DNA of 15,735 nt from assembly GCA_045601345.1 (NCBI GenBank), contig JAZRZL010000005.1:1-15735 (forward strand). The letters run 5' to 3'. Shown in pieces: positions 7,255 to 14,748 of the stretch. The position numbers and the translations under genes are program-made. The notes under the pieces were generated by a model. The model had not been told where the DNA came from. It was given only the letters and a program-made list of their open reading frames with translations, and made no database searches. Source of the stretch: SVMC01 sp045601345 (lineage in GTDB: Bacteria > Bacillota > Clostridia > Oscillospirales > Oscillospiraceae). Position 1 is the stretch's first letter; every line of letters begins with the position of its first letter.

Positions 7255-9264
7255 TTAAAAACGTTTCCAAACAATGGTTGCCGTTTCCTCAGTGGATTGC
7301 AGTCCCTCCTGCATAGGAATTTCTGCGCCCTCGCGGACAAAAACGGGAATATACGCAAGCTCCACCGGTACATGGACATACTGGCCACCGGCATAGGCGT
7401 TACCTGTGTGGAAATCCGTCCAGCTACAGCCCGCAGGCAGATAGCACACGCGCTCTGGCCTGTCTGTGCCGAAAATTGGGGTGCTGCCTGCCTGATAGAG
7501 GATTGGCTTCGTAACCGGGCAGACAAGAAGCTCGGTGCCGAACATGAATTCATCGTCAATCTGCCACGCCATCGGGTCTTCGGGGAAGTCAAAGCTCAGA
7601 GCACGCATAATGGTAAAGTGCTCCTCCGTGATACGGCGTGCCATATCAGCAATATAGGGCATCAGCCGGTAGCGCAGGGCAATGGTTTCGCGGATGGCGC
7701 TGCGGAACGGCTCGGCAAAATTCCAGATTTCTCTGGGGGTGTCCGTACCGTGGGAGCGGAAAACAGGCAGGAAGCCCGCAAACTGAAGCCAGCGGGTATA
7801 CAGCTCCTGATAGCCCAAGTCAGCTATGCCTTCATCGTAATCACCGTGCCAAAACCAGACAGGATCTGCCTCGGGGTCACCCTTCCACTTACGCCAGCAG
7901 GGAATACCGCCGACAAAGAAGGCACCGGCATCCACTGTCCACCACGGAATACCGCTGAGGCTGATGCTTAGACCCTTTGTGATCTCCCGGCGAAGCTCCT
8001 GCCAAGTGGCGCTGGTGTCACCAGCCCATAGAATGACACCGTATTTCTGTATGCCAGCCCAGCCGGAACGGGTCAGGTTGACCACAGGGCCGGACGGCTG
8101 ATTTTCAAAAATGCCCTTTGCATGAGCCAGTGCATAGGCATTGGCAAGGGACGGATCAAGGTAGCGCTCATGCTCGCCGCCGACCAGACGGTAGCGCTCA
8201 TCCTCCGGGAGTAGCTTCTCACCGCCCCAGTCAGGCGCGGCAAATGGCTCGGTGCTGTCGCACCACCAGCCGTCAAAGCCGCCGGAGAACAGCTCCCGTT
8301 CGGCCTGCTGCCAGTACAGCCGCCTTGCCTTCGGATCGAAGGCATCATAGGTGGAATAATCGTTGAGCAGCTTGCCGCAGGCAGCAAATTCCGCATGGTC
8401 GCGGCAGCCTGCATTCATATTCGGCCAGACGGAGACCAGCGCATGGGCACCGAGCGCGTGGATTTTTTCCATTGCTGCGGAAAGATCGGGGTACCGCTCT
8501 GTATCCAGATGCTTATCGCCCCATTCCTCGCCGACCCAGGTTTTCCAGTCCTGCACAATGACATCCAGACCGACACCAAGCTCACGGTAGCGCTGTACCA
8601 CATCCACCAGCTCCTGCTGGGTGCTGTAGCGCTCCTTGGACTGCCAATAGCCCAGAACCCATTTGGGCATAGGCGCGGCGCGTCCGGTCAGCTCGCGGTA
8701 GGCCGCGATGATCTCATCCATGCTGCCGCACAGGATAAACAAATCGGCCTGTTCTACACATTCAAGCGTGACAACACAGGGTTCCCCGATGTCATCCATA
8801 GTCATCAGACAGGTGCAATTGAACAGCACAGCATAACCCCGGCTGGAGACAAACATGGGGATTGGTGCGCGCATATTATGCTGATAAATGTAGGTCATTT
8901 TTCCGCGCTTGTCCCAGACACCTGCCTCATCCTGACCAAAGCCAAAGATATGCTCGTCCGGCGCAAAGGAGAAGCTGACATGGGCACGCCACGCCGTGCG
9001 GTCGAAAACAGAAACCAGATTGTCAATACAGGTACGCTGTCCATCCACAGTCTTTATGACACGGATGACCGGCTCACCGTCCGGCCTTGTCCGATAAATG
9101 TCCCTCGCTTCAAAGCGAACCCCGGGGACTTCCACCGGACAGGCGCGGACGCGCTCCCCATGCATCATATGAGGAGCTATAAAAAAGGAGGCATCGGAAA
9201 TTGTTTCGCCGGGGCAGACCGTATAGCGGTAAATCTGCCCGGAAATTTTCTGGAGTTGTTCCAT
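7255..9264 (-). CDS. GH31 family glycosidase (alpha-glucosidase or alpha-xylosidase type)
   Basis: A 669-residue enzyme without signal peptide, hence cytoplasmic. It has the GH31 layout: N-terminal beta-sandwich (about 1-195), (beta/alpha)8 barrel (about 200-540) and C-terminal beta domain. GYWQSKERYSTQQEL (205-219) and VIVQDWKTW (235-243) are family motifs. WWCDSTEP (333-340) carries the nucleophile D336, and WAGDTSATW (413-421) carries the acid/base D416. GH31 enzymes release alpha-linked glucose or xylose from non-reducing ends by a retaining mechanism. The YWQSKERY and VQDW style is shared with bacterial alpha-xylosidase branches, so an isoprimeverose or xyloglucan-fragment substrate is possible, but starch-type or other alpha-glucosides cannot be excluded. 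It starts 4 bases after the last permease stop, with AAGGG overlapping that stop, indicating translational coupling and action on the imported sugar. Confidence 0.9.
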   Translation of the reverse strand: MEQLQKISGQIYRYTVCPGETISDASFFIAPHMMHGERVRACPVEVPGVRFEARDIYRTRPDGEPVIRVIKTVDGQRTCIDNLVSVFDRTAWRAHVSFSFAPDEHIFGFGQDEAGVWDKRGKMTYIYQHNMRAPIPMFVSSRGYAVLFNCTCLMTMDDIGEPCVVTLECVEQADLFILCGSMDEIIAAYRELTGRAAPMPKWVLGYWQSKERYSTQQELVDVVQRYRELGVGLDVIVQDWKTWVGEEWGDKHLDTERYPDLSAAMEKIHALGAHALVSVWPNMNAGCRDHAEFAACGKLLNDYSTYDAFDPKARRLYWQQAERELFSGGFDGWWCDSTEPFAAPDWGGEKLLPEDERYRLVGGEHERYLDPSLANAYALAHAKGIFENQPSGPVVNLTRSGWAGIQKYGVILWAGDTSATWQELRREITKGLSISLSGIPWWTVDAGAFFVGGIPCWRKWKGDPEADPVWFWHGDYDEGIADLGYQELYTRWLQFAGFLPVFRSHGTDTPREIWNFAEPFRSAIRETIALRYRLMPYIADMARRITEEHFTIMRALSFDFPEDPMAWQIDDEFMFGTELLVCPVTKPILYQAGSTPIFGTDRPERVCYLPAGCSWTDFHTGNAYAGGQYVHVPVELAYIPVFVREGAEIPMQEGLQSTEETATIVWKRF

Positions 9265-9268
9265 AAGC

Positions 9269-10087
9269 TTATCCCTTCACCGCACCGGCGGTCATGCCGG
9301 AAACGATATATTTCTGACCCAGCAGGTATACAATTACAACAGGCAGACTGGTAAGAACGATATCCGCACAGACCAGATTCCAATCCTTGAAATACATACC
9401 AAAGAAATTGTAAACAGCCAGCGTCATCGGCCATTTGGTGGTTTCGCCAAGGAAGTACAGCGGCATGACAAATTCATTCCATGTATTAAGGAAGGTCAGC
9501 ACCATGACCGTAACAAGGACGGGCTTCAGGGTGGGGAAAATCAGGGAGAAAAACAGCCGCAGAGGGGAGCAGCCATCCAATATCCCTGCCTCATCAATAT
9601 CGCGTGGAATTTTATTCACAAAAGAGTAGATGAGGAACAAATTGAAGGGAAGCTGTGTTGCGGTGTAGAGCAGGATAATGCCAATGCGCGTATTGGTCAG
9701 ATGCAGAAGCTGCATCACCTTCATCAGTGCAACAAAGTTAATCGGCATAGTAATGCCCAGAGCAATGAAGTAATACAGAAAATTATGCAGCTTGCTCTGG
9801 CGGCGGGAGAGCACAAAGGCTGCCATCGCCGCAAGGATGGTTGTCAGGCCGACGCTGCCCACGGAATAAAGCAAACTGTTGATAAACGTGGTCGTCAGCT
9901 TGCCTTTTTCAATGACTGTCTTGAAATTTTCCCAGTGGATTTGCAGCGGCGGCATCAGTGACATTTCAGATGCTGCAAGCGAATCCTTCATGGAGTTAAA
10001 GAGGATGAGCAGCAGCGGTGTCAGCAGTATAATGGAAATGACCCATGCCAGAACGTTGATCCCAATGGAAGACAGCTTCTTTTTCAT
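9269..10087 (-). CDS. Sugar ABC transporter permease, MalG-like (CUT1 family)
   Basis: A 272-residue inner-membrane protein with six membrane segments. The EAA loop EAGILDGCSPLRLFFSLIFP (166-185) contacts the ATPase, and TWNEFVMPL (202-210) after it is typical of the MalG/UgpE side of CUT1 importers. It pairs with the upstream permease to form the channel for an oligosaccharide. Its ATG overlaps the upstream permease stop by 4 bases (ATGA), so translation is coupled. The GH31 gene follows after 4 bases. No ATPase gene is in the operon; CUT1 systems of Bacillota often share a general MsmX-type ATPase encoded elsewhere. Confidence 0.92.
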   Translation of the reverse strand: MKKKLSSIGINVLAWVISIILLTPLLLILFNSMKDSLAASEMSLMPPLQIHWENFKTVIEKGKLTTTFINSLLYSVGSVGLTTILAAMAAFVLSRRQSKLHNFLYYFIALGITMPINFVALMKVMQLLHLTNTRIGIILLYTATQLPFNLFLIYSFVNKIPRDIDEAGILDGCSPLRLFFSLIFPTLKPVLVTVMVLTFLNTWNEFVMPLYFLGETTKWPMTLAVYNFFGMYFKDWNLVCADIVLTSLPVVIVYLLGQKYIVSGMTAGAVKG

Positions 10088-10956
10088 TGCTCTTCCACCT
10101 CATTTCTTGTCATCATGCGAATCAGGAAGAAGCCGACAAACACCATCACCACAAACATGATAGACGACAGGGTCGTGCCTACGGCGTATCTTCCGAAGCC
10201 AAATTCTTTATAAATGCTGGTATAGAGCACCTCTGTGGCATAGCCGGGGCCACCGTTGGTCAGTGCGTATACGGTGTCAAATACCTTTAGCCCATAAATT
10301 ACGTTCAGCACGGTTGTGACGGTCAATGTTGGCATTAGCATCGGCAGTGTGATATAGCGGAACCGCTGCCAAGCACCGGCACCATCAATCTGCGCGGCCT
10401 CAAAATACGTGGGCGAGATGGACATAATACCGGCGATAAAAATCGTCATAATATAGCCCATGCCCTTCCATATGTCCACGCCCATAACTGACCAGAAGGC
10501 AATCTTCGGGTCAGAGAGCCACTTGGGTCCCTTGATACCGAATATGCCGAGGAATGTATTCAACAGTCCGATCTTGGGATTCAGAATCGACTTAAAAATC
10601 ATGCCCGCAATGAGAGCGGAAAGCACAGCGGGAATATACATCACGGCCCGGTGGAAATTGAGCAGCTTCACCTGCTTGGTAAGAAGCACCGCCAGCGCAA
10701 GACCGATCACCGTCTTTGCAATCGTTGTCACAAAGGTGAATAAAATGGTATTTCCGAGATACTTGATATATTTCTCATCCGAAGAGAGAACCAGCTTGAT
10801 GTTATCCAAGCCGACAAAATGCAATTCATCAGAGAAAGCCGACCAGTCGGTAAAGGAATAGCCGATACCAATCAGACTGGGAATCACATACAGCACAGAA
10901 TATACGATCAGAGCACCCAGGGCAAACCAGGTGGGATATGCTCTTTTTTCTTTCAT
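10084..10956 (-). CDS. Sugar ABC transporter permease, MalF-like (CUT1 family)
   Basis: A 290-residue permease with six membrane segments, the first at about 10-34. The EAA loop EAAQIDGAGAWQRFRYITLP (186-205) and the MalF-type motif LTNGGP (232-237) identify it as the partner subunit of the MalG-like permease downstream. GGAAAGGGA lies just before the ATG. It is separated from the upstream binding-protein gene by 107 bases that contain a good intrinsic terminator, so it probably depends on read-through from the same promoter and is made in lower amounts. I saw no convincing internal promoter in that gap. Confidence 0.92.
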   Translation of the reverse strand: MKEKRAYPTWFALGALIVYSVLYVIPSLIGIGYSFTDWSAFSDELHFVGLDNIKLVLSSDEKYIKYLGNTILFTFVTTIAKTVIGLALAVLLTKQVKLLNFHRAVMYIPAVLSALIAGMIFKSILNPKIGLLNTFLGIFGIKGPKWLSDPKIAFWSVMGVDIWKGMGYIMTIFIAGIMSISPTYFEAAQIDGAGAWQRFRYITLPMLMPTLTVTTVLNVIYGLKVFDTVYALTNGGPGYATEVLYTSIYKEFGFGRYAVGTTLSSIMFVVMVFVGFFLIRMMTRNEVEEQ

Positions 10957-10982
10957 ATGATCCCTTTCCGTTCCATAATTCG

Positions 10983-11012
10983 AAAAAAGGCCAAGTGGAG
11001 TGTACTCGGCCT
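10983..11012 (-). terminator. Intercistronic terminator between binding protein and permeases
   Basis: On the minus strand AGGCCGAGT and ACTTGGCCT (11004-11012 and 10988-10996) form a 9-bp stem with one wobble pair and a 7-base loop, followed by TTTTTT (10983-10988). It lies 50 bases after the binding-protein stop. Such partial terminators are common in sugar ABC operons, where they give more binding protein than permease. Confidence 0.8.
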
Positions 11013-11063
11013 CTTTTCTATATTTTAATGTTTATGGGTATTCGTTAAGTAAGCAGCTTCAAA

Positions 11064-12413
11064 TCAGTTCCATGCAGGATCAGCTGCGGCGCTGGCCTGA
11101 TCGGCTCTGTTCTTGTCGATGTTCTCCAGCATGACGGTAGCATCATTCTGGTCGAGCAGGACATTGGTGATTTCCTTGCCGATTTCCGTCCACTGGGGGT
11201 TGACATACTTGACAGCAGTCTGATAAACCGTGCCGTGGTCGGGATAAGCAGCATAGAATGCCTTGACCTCTTCAGAGTAGCTGTCGCTTGCACCGGAGAT
11301 GGGAAGAAGGTTGTACTTGGGAACATTGTCGATGAGGTACTGCAGGTTTTCGGGTCTTGCAAGGAATTCGAGGTACTGCTTCGCAGCTTCAATGTTCTTG
11401 GAGCCGGAGTAGATGAAACGGGTGGGACCAACAGGGTTGGTGTTCAGGGTCTGGTTGTCAGCCAGGGGGATGACAAAGAAGCCAACGTCGGCGGGGTCAA
11501 AGCTGGGATCGGCTGCGGCAACCTCTTCGGGGAAGCCCTGGTTTGCGATAACCATGGCGAATTCACCTGCGGCAAACAGCTTGGCTGCATCGGTGTATTC
11601 GTTGTCCATGTAGTTGTCACCCCAGTAGCCGTTGTCAACCATATCCTTGATCTGGTCGATGATCAGCTTTGCGGTGGGGCTATCAGCAAAGGTAGCTTCG
11701 TTGTTGTTCAGCTTTTCAGCCATGCCCGGTTCGTTCTTTTCAATGGCAGGACCCATTTCGCAGAACCACAGGACATGATGCCAACCGGCGCTGACGGATT
11801 CAAAAATAGGGGTAACGCCGGAGCCCTTGATGGCTTCGCAGACAGCCTTGAATTCCTCATAGGTCTTGGGGACTTCCAGACCAAGATCGGCAAAGATCTG
11901 CTTGTTATAGGCAATGGCCCAAACAGCGGAGAGATCCTGCACAGGCTGACCATAGACGGTGCCATTCACGGAAACCTCTTCTGCTGCAAGGGGATCAAGA
12001 CGGCTGACCCATTCTGCGTCGAGGGGAACAGCGTTCTTTTCCACGTTGAGCTGGGTAACGATGTCGAAGCGGCCTGCCTGATTGCCGAACAGGTCGGTGC
12101 ATTCGCCGGTGTTGAGCTTGGTCATGAGGAGGTTGGTGTACTGATCGGAAGGAATGATCTGGTAGTCAACCTTGATGCCGGTCTCTTCGGTGAACTTGTC
12201 GCCGAGCGCAATTTCAGCATCCATGACCCAGTCCTGGCTGGCCATGTAGGTCAGGGTGACACCTTCGGTGGATGCCTCGGATCCTTCATTGGAAGCAGGT
12301 TCTGCGGGTTCTGCGGGTTCTGCAGGTTCTGTAGGTTCTGCGGGAGTCTTGGCACAAGCTACGAAACTAAAAACCATAGCAAGAGCAAGCAGCAGAGCGA
12401 TAATTTTTTTCAT
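11064..12413 (-). CDS. Sugar-binding lipoprotein of the ABC importer (SBP family 1)
   Basis: A 449-residue extracellular solute-binding protein. The N-terminus is a lipoprotein signal: MKK, a hydrophobic stretch (4-19) and a lipobox FVAC with lipidated C20. A flexible linker of Pro-Glu-Ala/Thr triplets (about 25-39) follows, then a two-domain CUT1-type binding fold: an early LTYMASQDW strand, the RFDIVTQL and WAIAYNKQIFADLGLEVPKTYEEF segments (the latter a hallmark of family 1 sugar-binding proteins), and a later SGSKNIEAAKQYLEFLARPE region. It captures an oligosaccharide outside the membrane and delivers it to the two permeases encoded downstream. GGAGG lies 8 bases before the ATG. The bound sugar cannot be read from the sequence; the adjacent GH31 enzyme suggests an alpha-linked glucoside or xyloside. 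Confidence 0.92.
   Translation of the reverse strand: MKKIIALLLALAMVFSFVACAKTPAEPTEPAEPAEPAEPASNEGSEASTEGVTLTYMASQDWVMDAEIALGDKFTEETGIKVDYQIIPSDQYTNLLMTKLNTGECTDLFGNQAGRFDIVTQLNVEKNAVPLDAEWVSRLDPLAAEEVSVNGTVYGQPVQDLSAVWAIAYNKQIFADLGLEVPKTYEEFKAVCEAIKGSGVTPIFESVSAGWHHVLWFCEMGPAIEKNEPGMAEKLNNNEATFADSPTAKLIIDQIKDMVDNGYWGDNYMDNEYTDAAKLFAAGEFAMVIANQGFPEEVAAADPSFDPADVGFFVIPLADNQTLNTNPVGPTRFIYSGSKNIEAAKQYLEFLARPENLQYLIDNVPKYNLLPISGASDSYSEEVKAFYAAYPDHGTVYQTAVKYVNPQWTEIGKEITNVLLDQNDATVMLENIDKNRADQASAAADPAWN
12298..12342 (-). repeat. Five tandem 9-base units coding the lipoprotein linker
   Basis: Five copies of a 9-base unit (plus-strand consensus GGTTCTGCG, with single-base variants in copies three and four) encode Glu-Pro-Ala or Glu-Pro-Thr triplets just after the lipidated cysteine. 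Near-identical units suggest expansion by slippage, and copy number may vary between strains, changing linker length in steps of three residues without shifting the frame. Confidence 0.85.
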
Positions 12414-12465
12414 TCTTTTTTCCTCCGATAATCAAATATTTTTCTGCTATTATATAGCCATTTAT

Positions 12466-12494
12466 AGTATAGCTCTCTATTTACAGGATGGGAA
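12466..12494 (-). promoter_or_regulatory. Candidate promoter of the sugar-uptake operon
   Basis: On the minus strand TTCCCA (12489-12494) and TATACT (12466-12471) are exactly 17 bases apart, about 55-80 bases before the lipoprotein start. A second -10-like TATAAT lies at 12449-12454 without a matching -35. An inverted pair TTTACA/TGTAAA (12480-12485 and 12495-12500) overlaps the -35 zone and could be a regulator site. Confidence 0.45.
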
Positions 12495-12524
12495 TGTAAA
12501 AAATGATTCTTATTCTTGTAAATT

Positions 12525-12590
12525 GTTAACTCAAGACGCAAAACAGGAGCTTGGGCTTCCTCTTTTGGGAAGGCGGAGGCCGTTAACTCA
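12525..12590. repeat. Short repeat remnant bounded by 9-base direct repeats
   Basis: GTTAACTCA occurs exactly at 12525-12533 and 12582-12590. The 48 bases between contain TTGGGCTTCCTCTTTTGGGA, closely similar to the start of the larger repeat at about 12737. The arrangement looks like a small inserted end-fragment with a target-site duplication, but the ends are too degenerate to prove insertion. No gene is seen here. Confidence 0.4.
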
Positions 12591-12676
12591 CTGCCATTAA
12601 GGGTCTTCCTCCTTTTCCATTTCTTTAGTTTTGCTTGTTTTCCGCTAAATTCTAGAAAATAGAACGTTATTTATTG

Positions 12677-12705
12677 TTGAAAAATGGGTCATTTTGGTGT
12701 AGCAT
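12677..12705 (+). promoter_or_regulatory. Candidate promoter of the kinase/regulator operon
   Basis: TTGAAA (12677-12682) and TAGCAT (12700-12705) are 17 bases apart. The -10 is weak and the site lies about 230 bases before the kinase start, with a repeat element in between, so the leader would be long. A closer promoter was not evident. Confidence 0.3.
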
Positions 12706-12736
12706 ATAAGAGATATATATGCAGGGCAGGACAGCA

Positions 12737-12890
12737 GAGGCTTAGGCTTCCCCTTTGGGAGAAGCTGTCGAGCGAAGCGAGACTGAAGAGGCAATTCCAA
12801 AACAGGAAACCTTCCTAACATAGGGCTTACGCTATATTAGAAGCATCACCTCATCTGCCTTCTGCAGGTGGAATCCCCCAGAAGGGAAGG
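12737..12890. repeat. Degenerate MITE-like intergenic repeat
   Basis: The left end reads TTAGGCTTCCCCTTTGGGAG and continues with CTGTCGAGCGAAGCGAGAC and TGAAGAGG. The right end, CCTCATCTGCC followed by AATCCCCCAGAAGGGAAGG, is its imperfect inverse. I recall intergenic repeats of this style (GGCTTCCCC, GAAGCTGTC, GAGACTGA) from gut clostridial genomes; they are short, non-coding and can fold. It occupies the leader of the histidine kinase gene. Boundaries are approximate, and the rest of the 12414-12936 gap holds only promoters and repeat debris, with no supported gene. Confidence 0.5.
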
Positions 12891-12936
12891 GCTGTTCGCT
12901 GGATGGTTTTCTGTCTTGCGCTCTTAGGAGGCATCC

Positions 12937-14748
12937 ATGAAAAAAAAGAACCTTTTGCAGGGCAGGACAGAGAAACGTCCCTCCTATAAAAAAAGAACCA
13001 TTCGCTCCATCTTTTTTTACACATTTTCCGGTATTGCACTTATCTCAATCATCGGTGTCAGTGTGTTATATGCCATCATACAGGCTCCAAAAATCAAAGC
13101 GCAATCCATTGCTGCACTAACCCAGGCAACAGAATCCATATCCGCCTCTATGGATGCCGAGCTGACCCGCATGAGCACAGTCGCTATGAACATTGCCTAT
13201 TCTACACAGGTCAGTGACAGCTTTGCCGGTATCAGCTCCTATTCCAAAGCTGAAGAGGCGCGGAGAATTCTGAGCCTTCTGACCATGCAGCTCTTCCCCG
13301 GCCGCCCGGTAGATCAAATTGACCTCTACAGAATGGACGGCATTGCCATTTCCTCCGGCCTGCACAACGAGGTTTATGAAGCAAAAGCTGAAGAAACTGC
13401 ATGGTATTCTCTTGTGAATGAATCAAGCAAGAATCAGGCACATCTATTTACTGGGCGAGATCCTAAAATATCTAAGTACTACACAGATGAATACGGTAAG
13501 TGCTTCGTCAGCTTTGCCATGCGAATTTACAACACATTCAATCTGCCCTACGGCTATTTGGAAATACGGCAGCGACTCAACCGTGTTGTCGGCGCAGCAA
13601 TCGACTATACCAGTATCTACGGAGAAAAGATATACATATTTGACCAGTACGGTACGCAGATGTTTCCCCTAAACGAGGACGCATCCGCTCTGTTTTCTTC
13701 CGCGCAGGAGCTTGGCTTTCCCTCGTCCATCAGCAAATATTCCGGTTTTGATGGGGATGACCGGCTGATCTGTTCTCTATGCGGGGACGGAAGCTTTCAG
13801 GTCATCATGTCCTTTCGCAATTACGCCCTTGCCCAGCCTGTCCGCAGCTTTCTGCTTAGCACCTTTCTGGTTGCGGCACTTGCGCTGCTGTTTGCGCTGA
13901 TGGCCTCCTTCTACAGTGCGCGTGACATTACAGTTCCGCTCAACAGCTTCTGTCAGAAGCTTGAGCAAATTAACGCAACACAAAATGCTCCACTGGAATA
14001 TACCAGCAGCGATATCGAAGAAATTCAAACTTTGTACCGTGTCTTCTCACAGATGCAGCAAACGCTGCATAAGAGCACAACAAGGCAGATTCTTTTAGAA
14101 AAACAGGAAATGCAGTCGCGTATGTTAGCGTTGCAATCGCAGATGAATCCACATCTTTTGTATAACAGCCTTGCCACCATTCAGGCCATGTCGGATGAGG
14201 GCATGAATGCAGAAATCGGCATCATGTGTCAATCCATCTCCAGTATTCTGCGCTACATTGCCTCCAATGCAGAGCAGGAGGTTTCGCTGGAGACTGAAAT
14301 TCGCCATACCCGGGATTACATTCAGTGTATGGTCTTCCGTTATCAGGAAAATCTGACCTTCTCCATCCATATTCCTGAACAAATGAATGAAATTCGGATA
14401 CCTAAGCTCTGTATACAGTTGTTGGTAGAAAATGCCATCAAATATGCCTCCCTCAAACGTCCGCCATACTTCATTTCTATTACGGGCAAGCTTCTTGATA
14501 ATGCTTATGAGATTGCCATCTGCGACAATGGGCCGGGCTTTTCAAAGGACGCACTTCAAACCCTTGAAGAACAAATTGCCAACATCAATCACACCGGTTT
14601 CCTTCCTTCCCTTGAAATCAACGGCATGGGAATTATGAATATTTATATTCGCTTTCGTCTGCTCTATGGAGAGAATACCATCTTCCGTCTGGAAAATTTA
14701 GAGGGCGGCGGAGCCTGCGTTACCATGGGGGTAAAAAAGAATGGATAA
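12937..14748 (+). CDS. Sensor histidine kinase, YesM-type
   Basis: A 603-residue membrane sensor. Order: membrane segment (about 24-48), large extracytoplasmic sensory domain (about 50-300, dCache-like by position), second membrane segment (about 304-326), HAMP-like linker (about 327-380), a His_kinase domain with H406 in QMNPHLLYN (402-410), and an ATPase domain with N499 in LLVENAIKYA (495-504), DNGPGF (530-535) and GMGIMN (563-568). This is the LytS/YesM-type kinase layout in which the His lies in a QxNPHFLxN motif. It autophosphorylates on binding an extracellular sugar or sugar-loaded binding protein and passes phosphate to the regulator encoded next, whose ATG overlaps this gene by 8 bases. 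AGGAGG sits 5 bases before the ATG. Its divergence from the sugar operon makes that operon the likely target. A 15-base repeat recurs in its first codons. Confidence 0.92.
   Translation: MKKKNLLQGRTEKRPSYKKRTIRSIFFYTFSGIALISIIGVSVLYAIIQAPKIKAQSIAALTQATESISASMDAELTRMSTVAMNIAYSTQVSDSFAGISSYSKAEEARRILSLLTMQLFPGRPVDQIDLYRMDGIAISSGLHNEVYEAKAEETAWYSLVNESSKNQAHLFTGRDPKISKYYTDEYGKCFVSFAMRIYNTFNLPYGYLEIRQRLNRVVGAAIDYTSIYGEKIYIFDQYGTQMFPLNEDASALFSSAQELGFPSSISKYSGFDGDDRLICSLCGDGSFQVIMSFRNYALAQPVRSFLLSTFLVAALALLFALMASFYSARDITVPLNSFCQKLEQINATQNAPLEYTSSDIEEIQTLYRVFSQMQQTLHKSTTRQILLEKQEMQSRMLALQSQMNPHLLYNSLATIQAMSDEGMNAEIGIMCQSISSILRYIASNAEQEVSLETEIRHTRDYIQCMVFRYQENLTFSIHIPEQMNEIRIPKLCIQLLVENAIKYASLKRPPYFISITGKLLDNAYEIAICDNGPGFSKDALQTLEEQIANINHTGFLPSLEINGMGIMNIYIRFRLLYGENTIFRLENLEGGGACVTMGVKKNG

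Noticed and set aside
8395..9354. Plus-strand open frame of 319 codons opposite GH31
   Set aside because: No domain or ribosome site; GH31 catalytic motifs on the other strand are unambiguous.
11235..12431. Plus-strand open frame of 398 codons opposite the lipoprotein
   Set aside because: The minus strand has a lipobox, binding-protein motifs and ribosome site; the opposite frame is a shadow with a low-complexity cysteine/glycine tail generated by the linker repeat.
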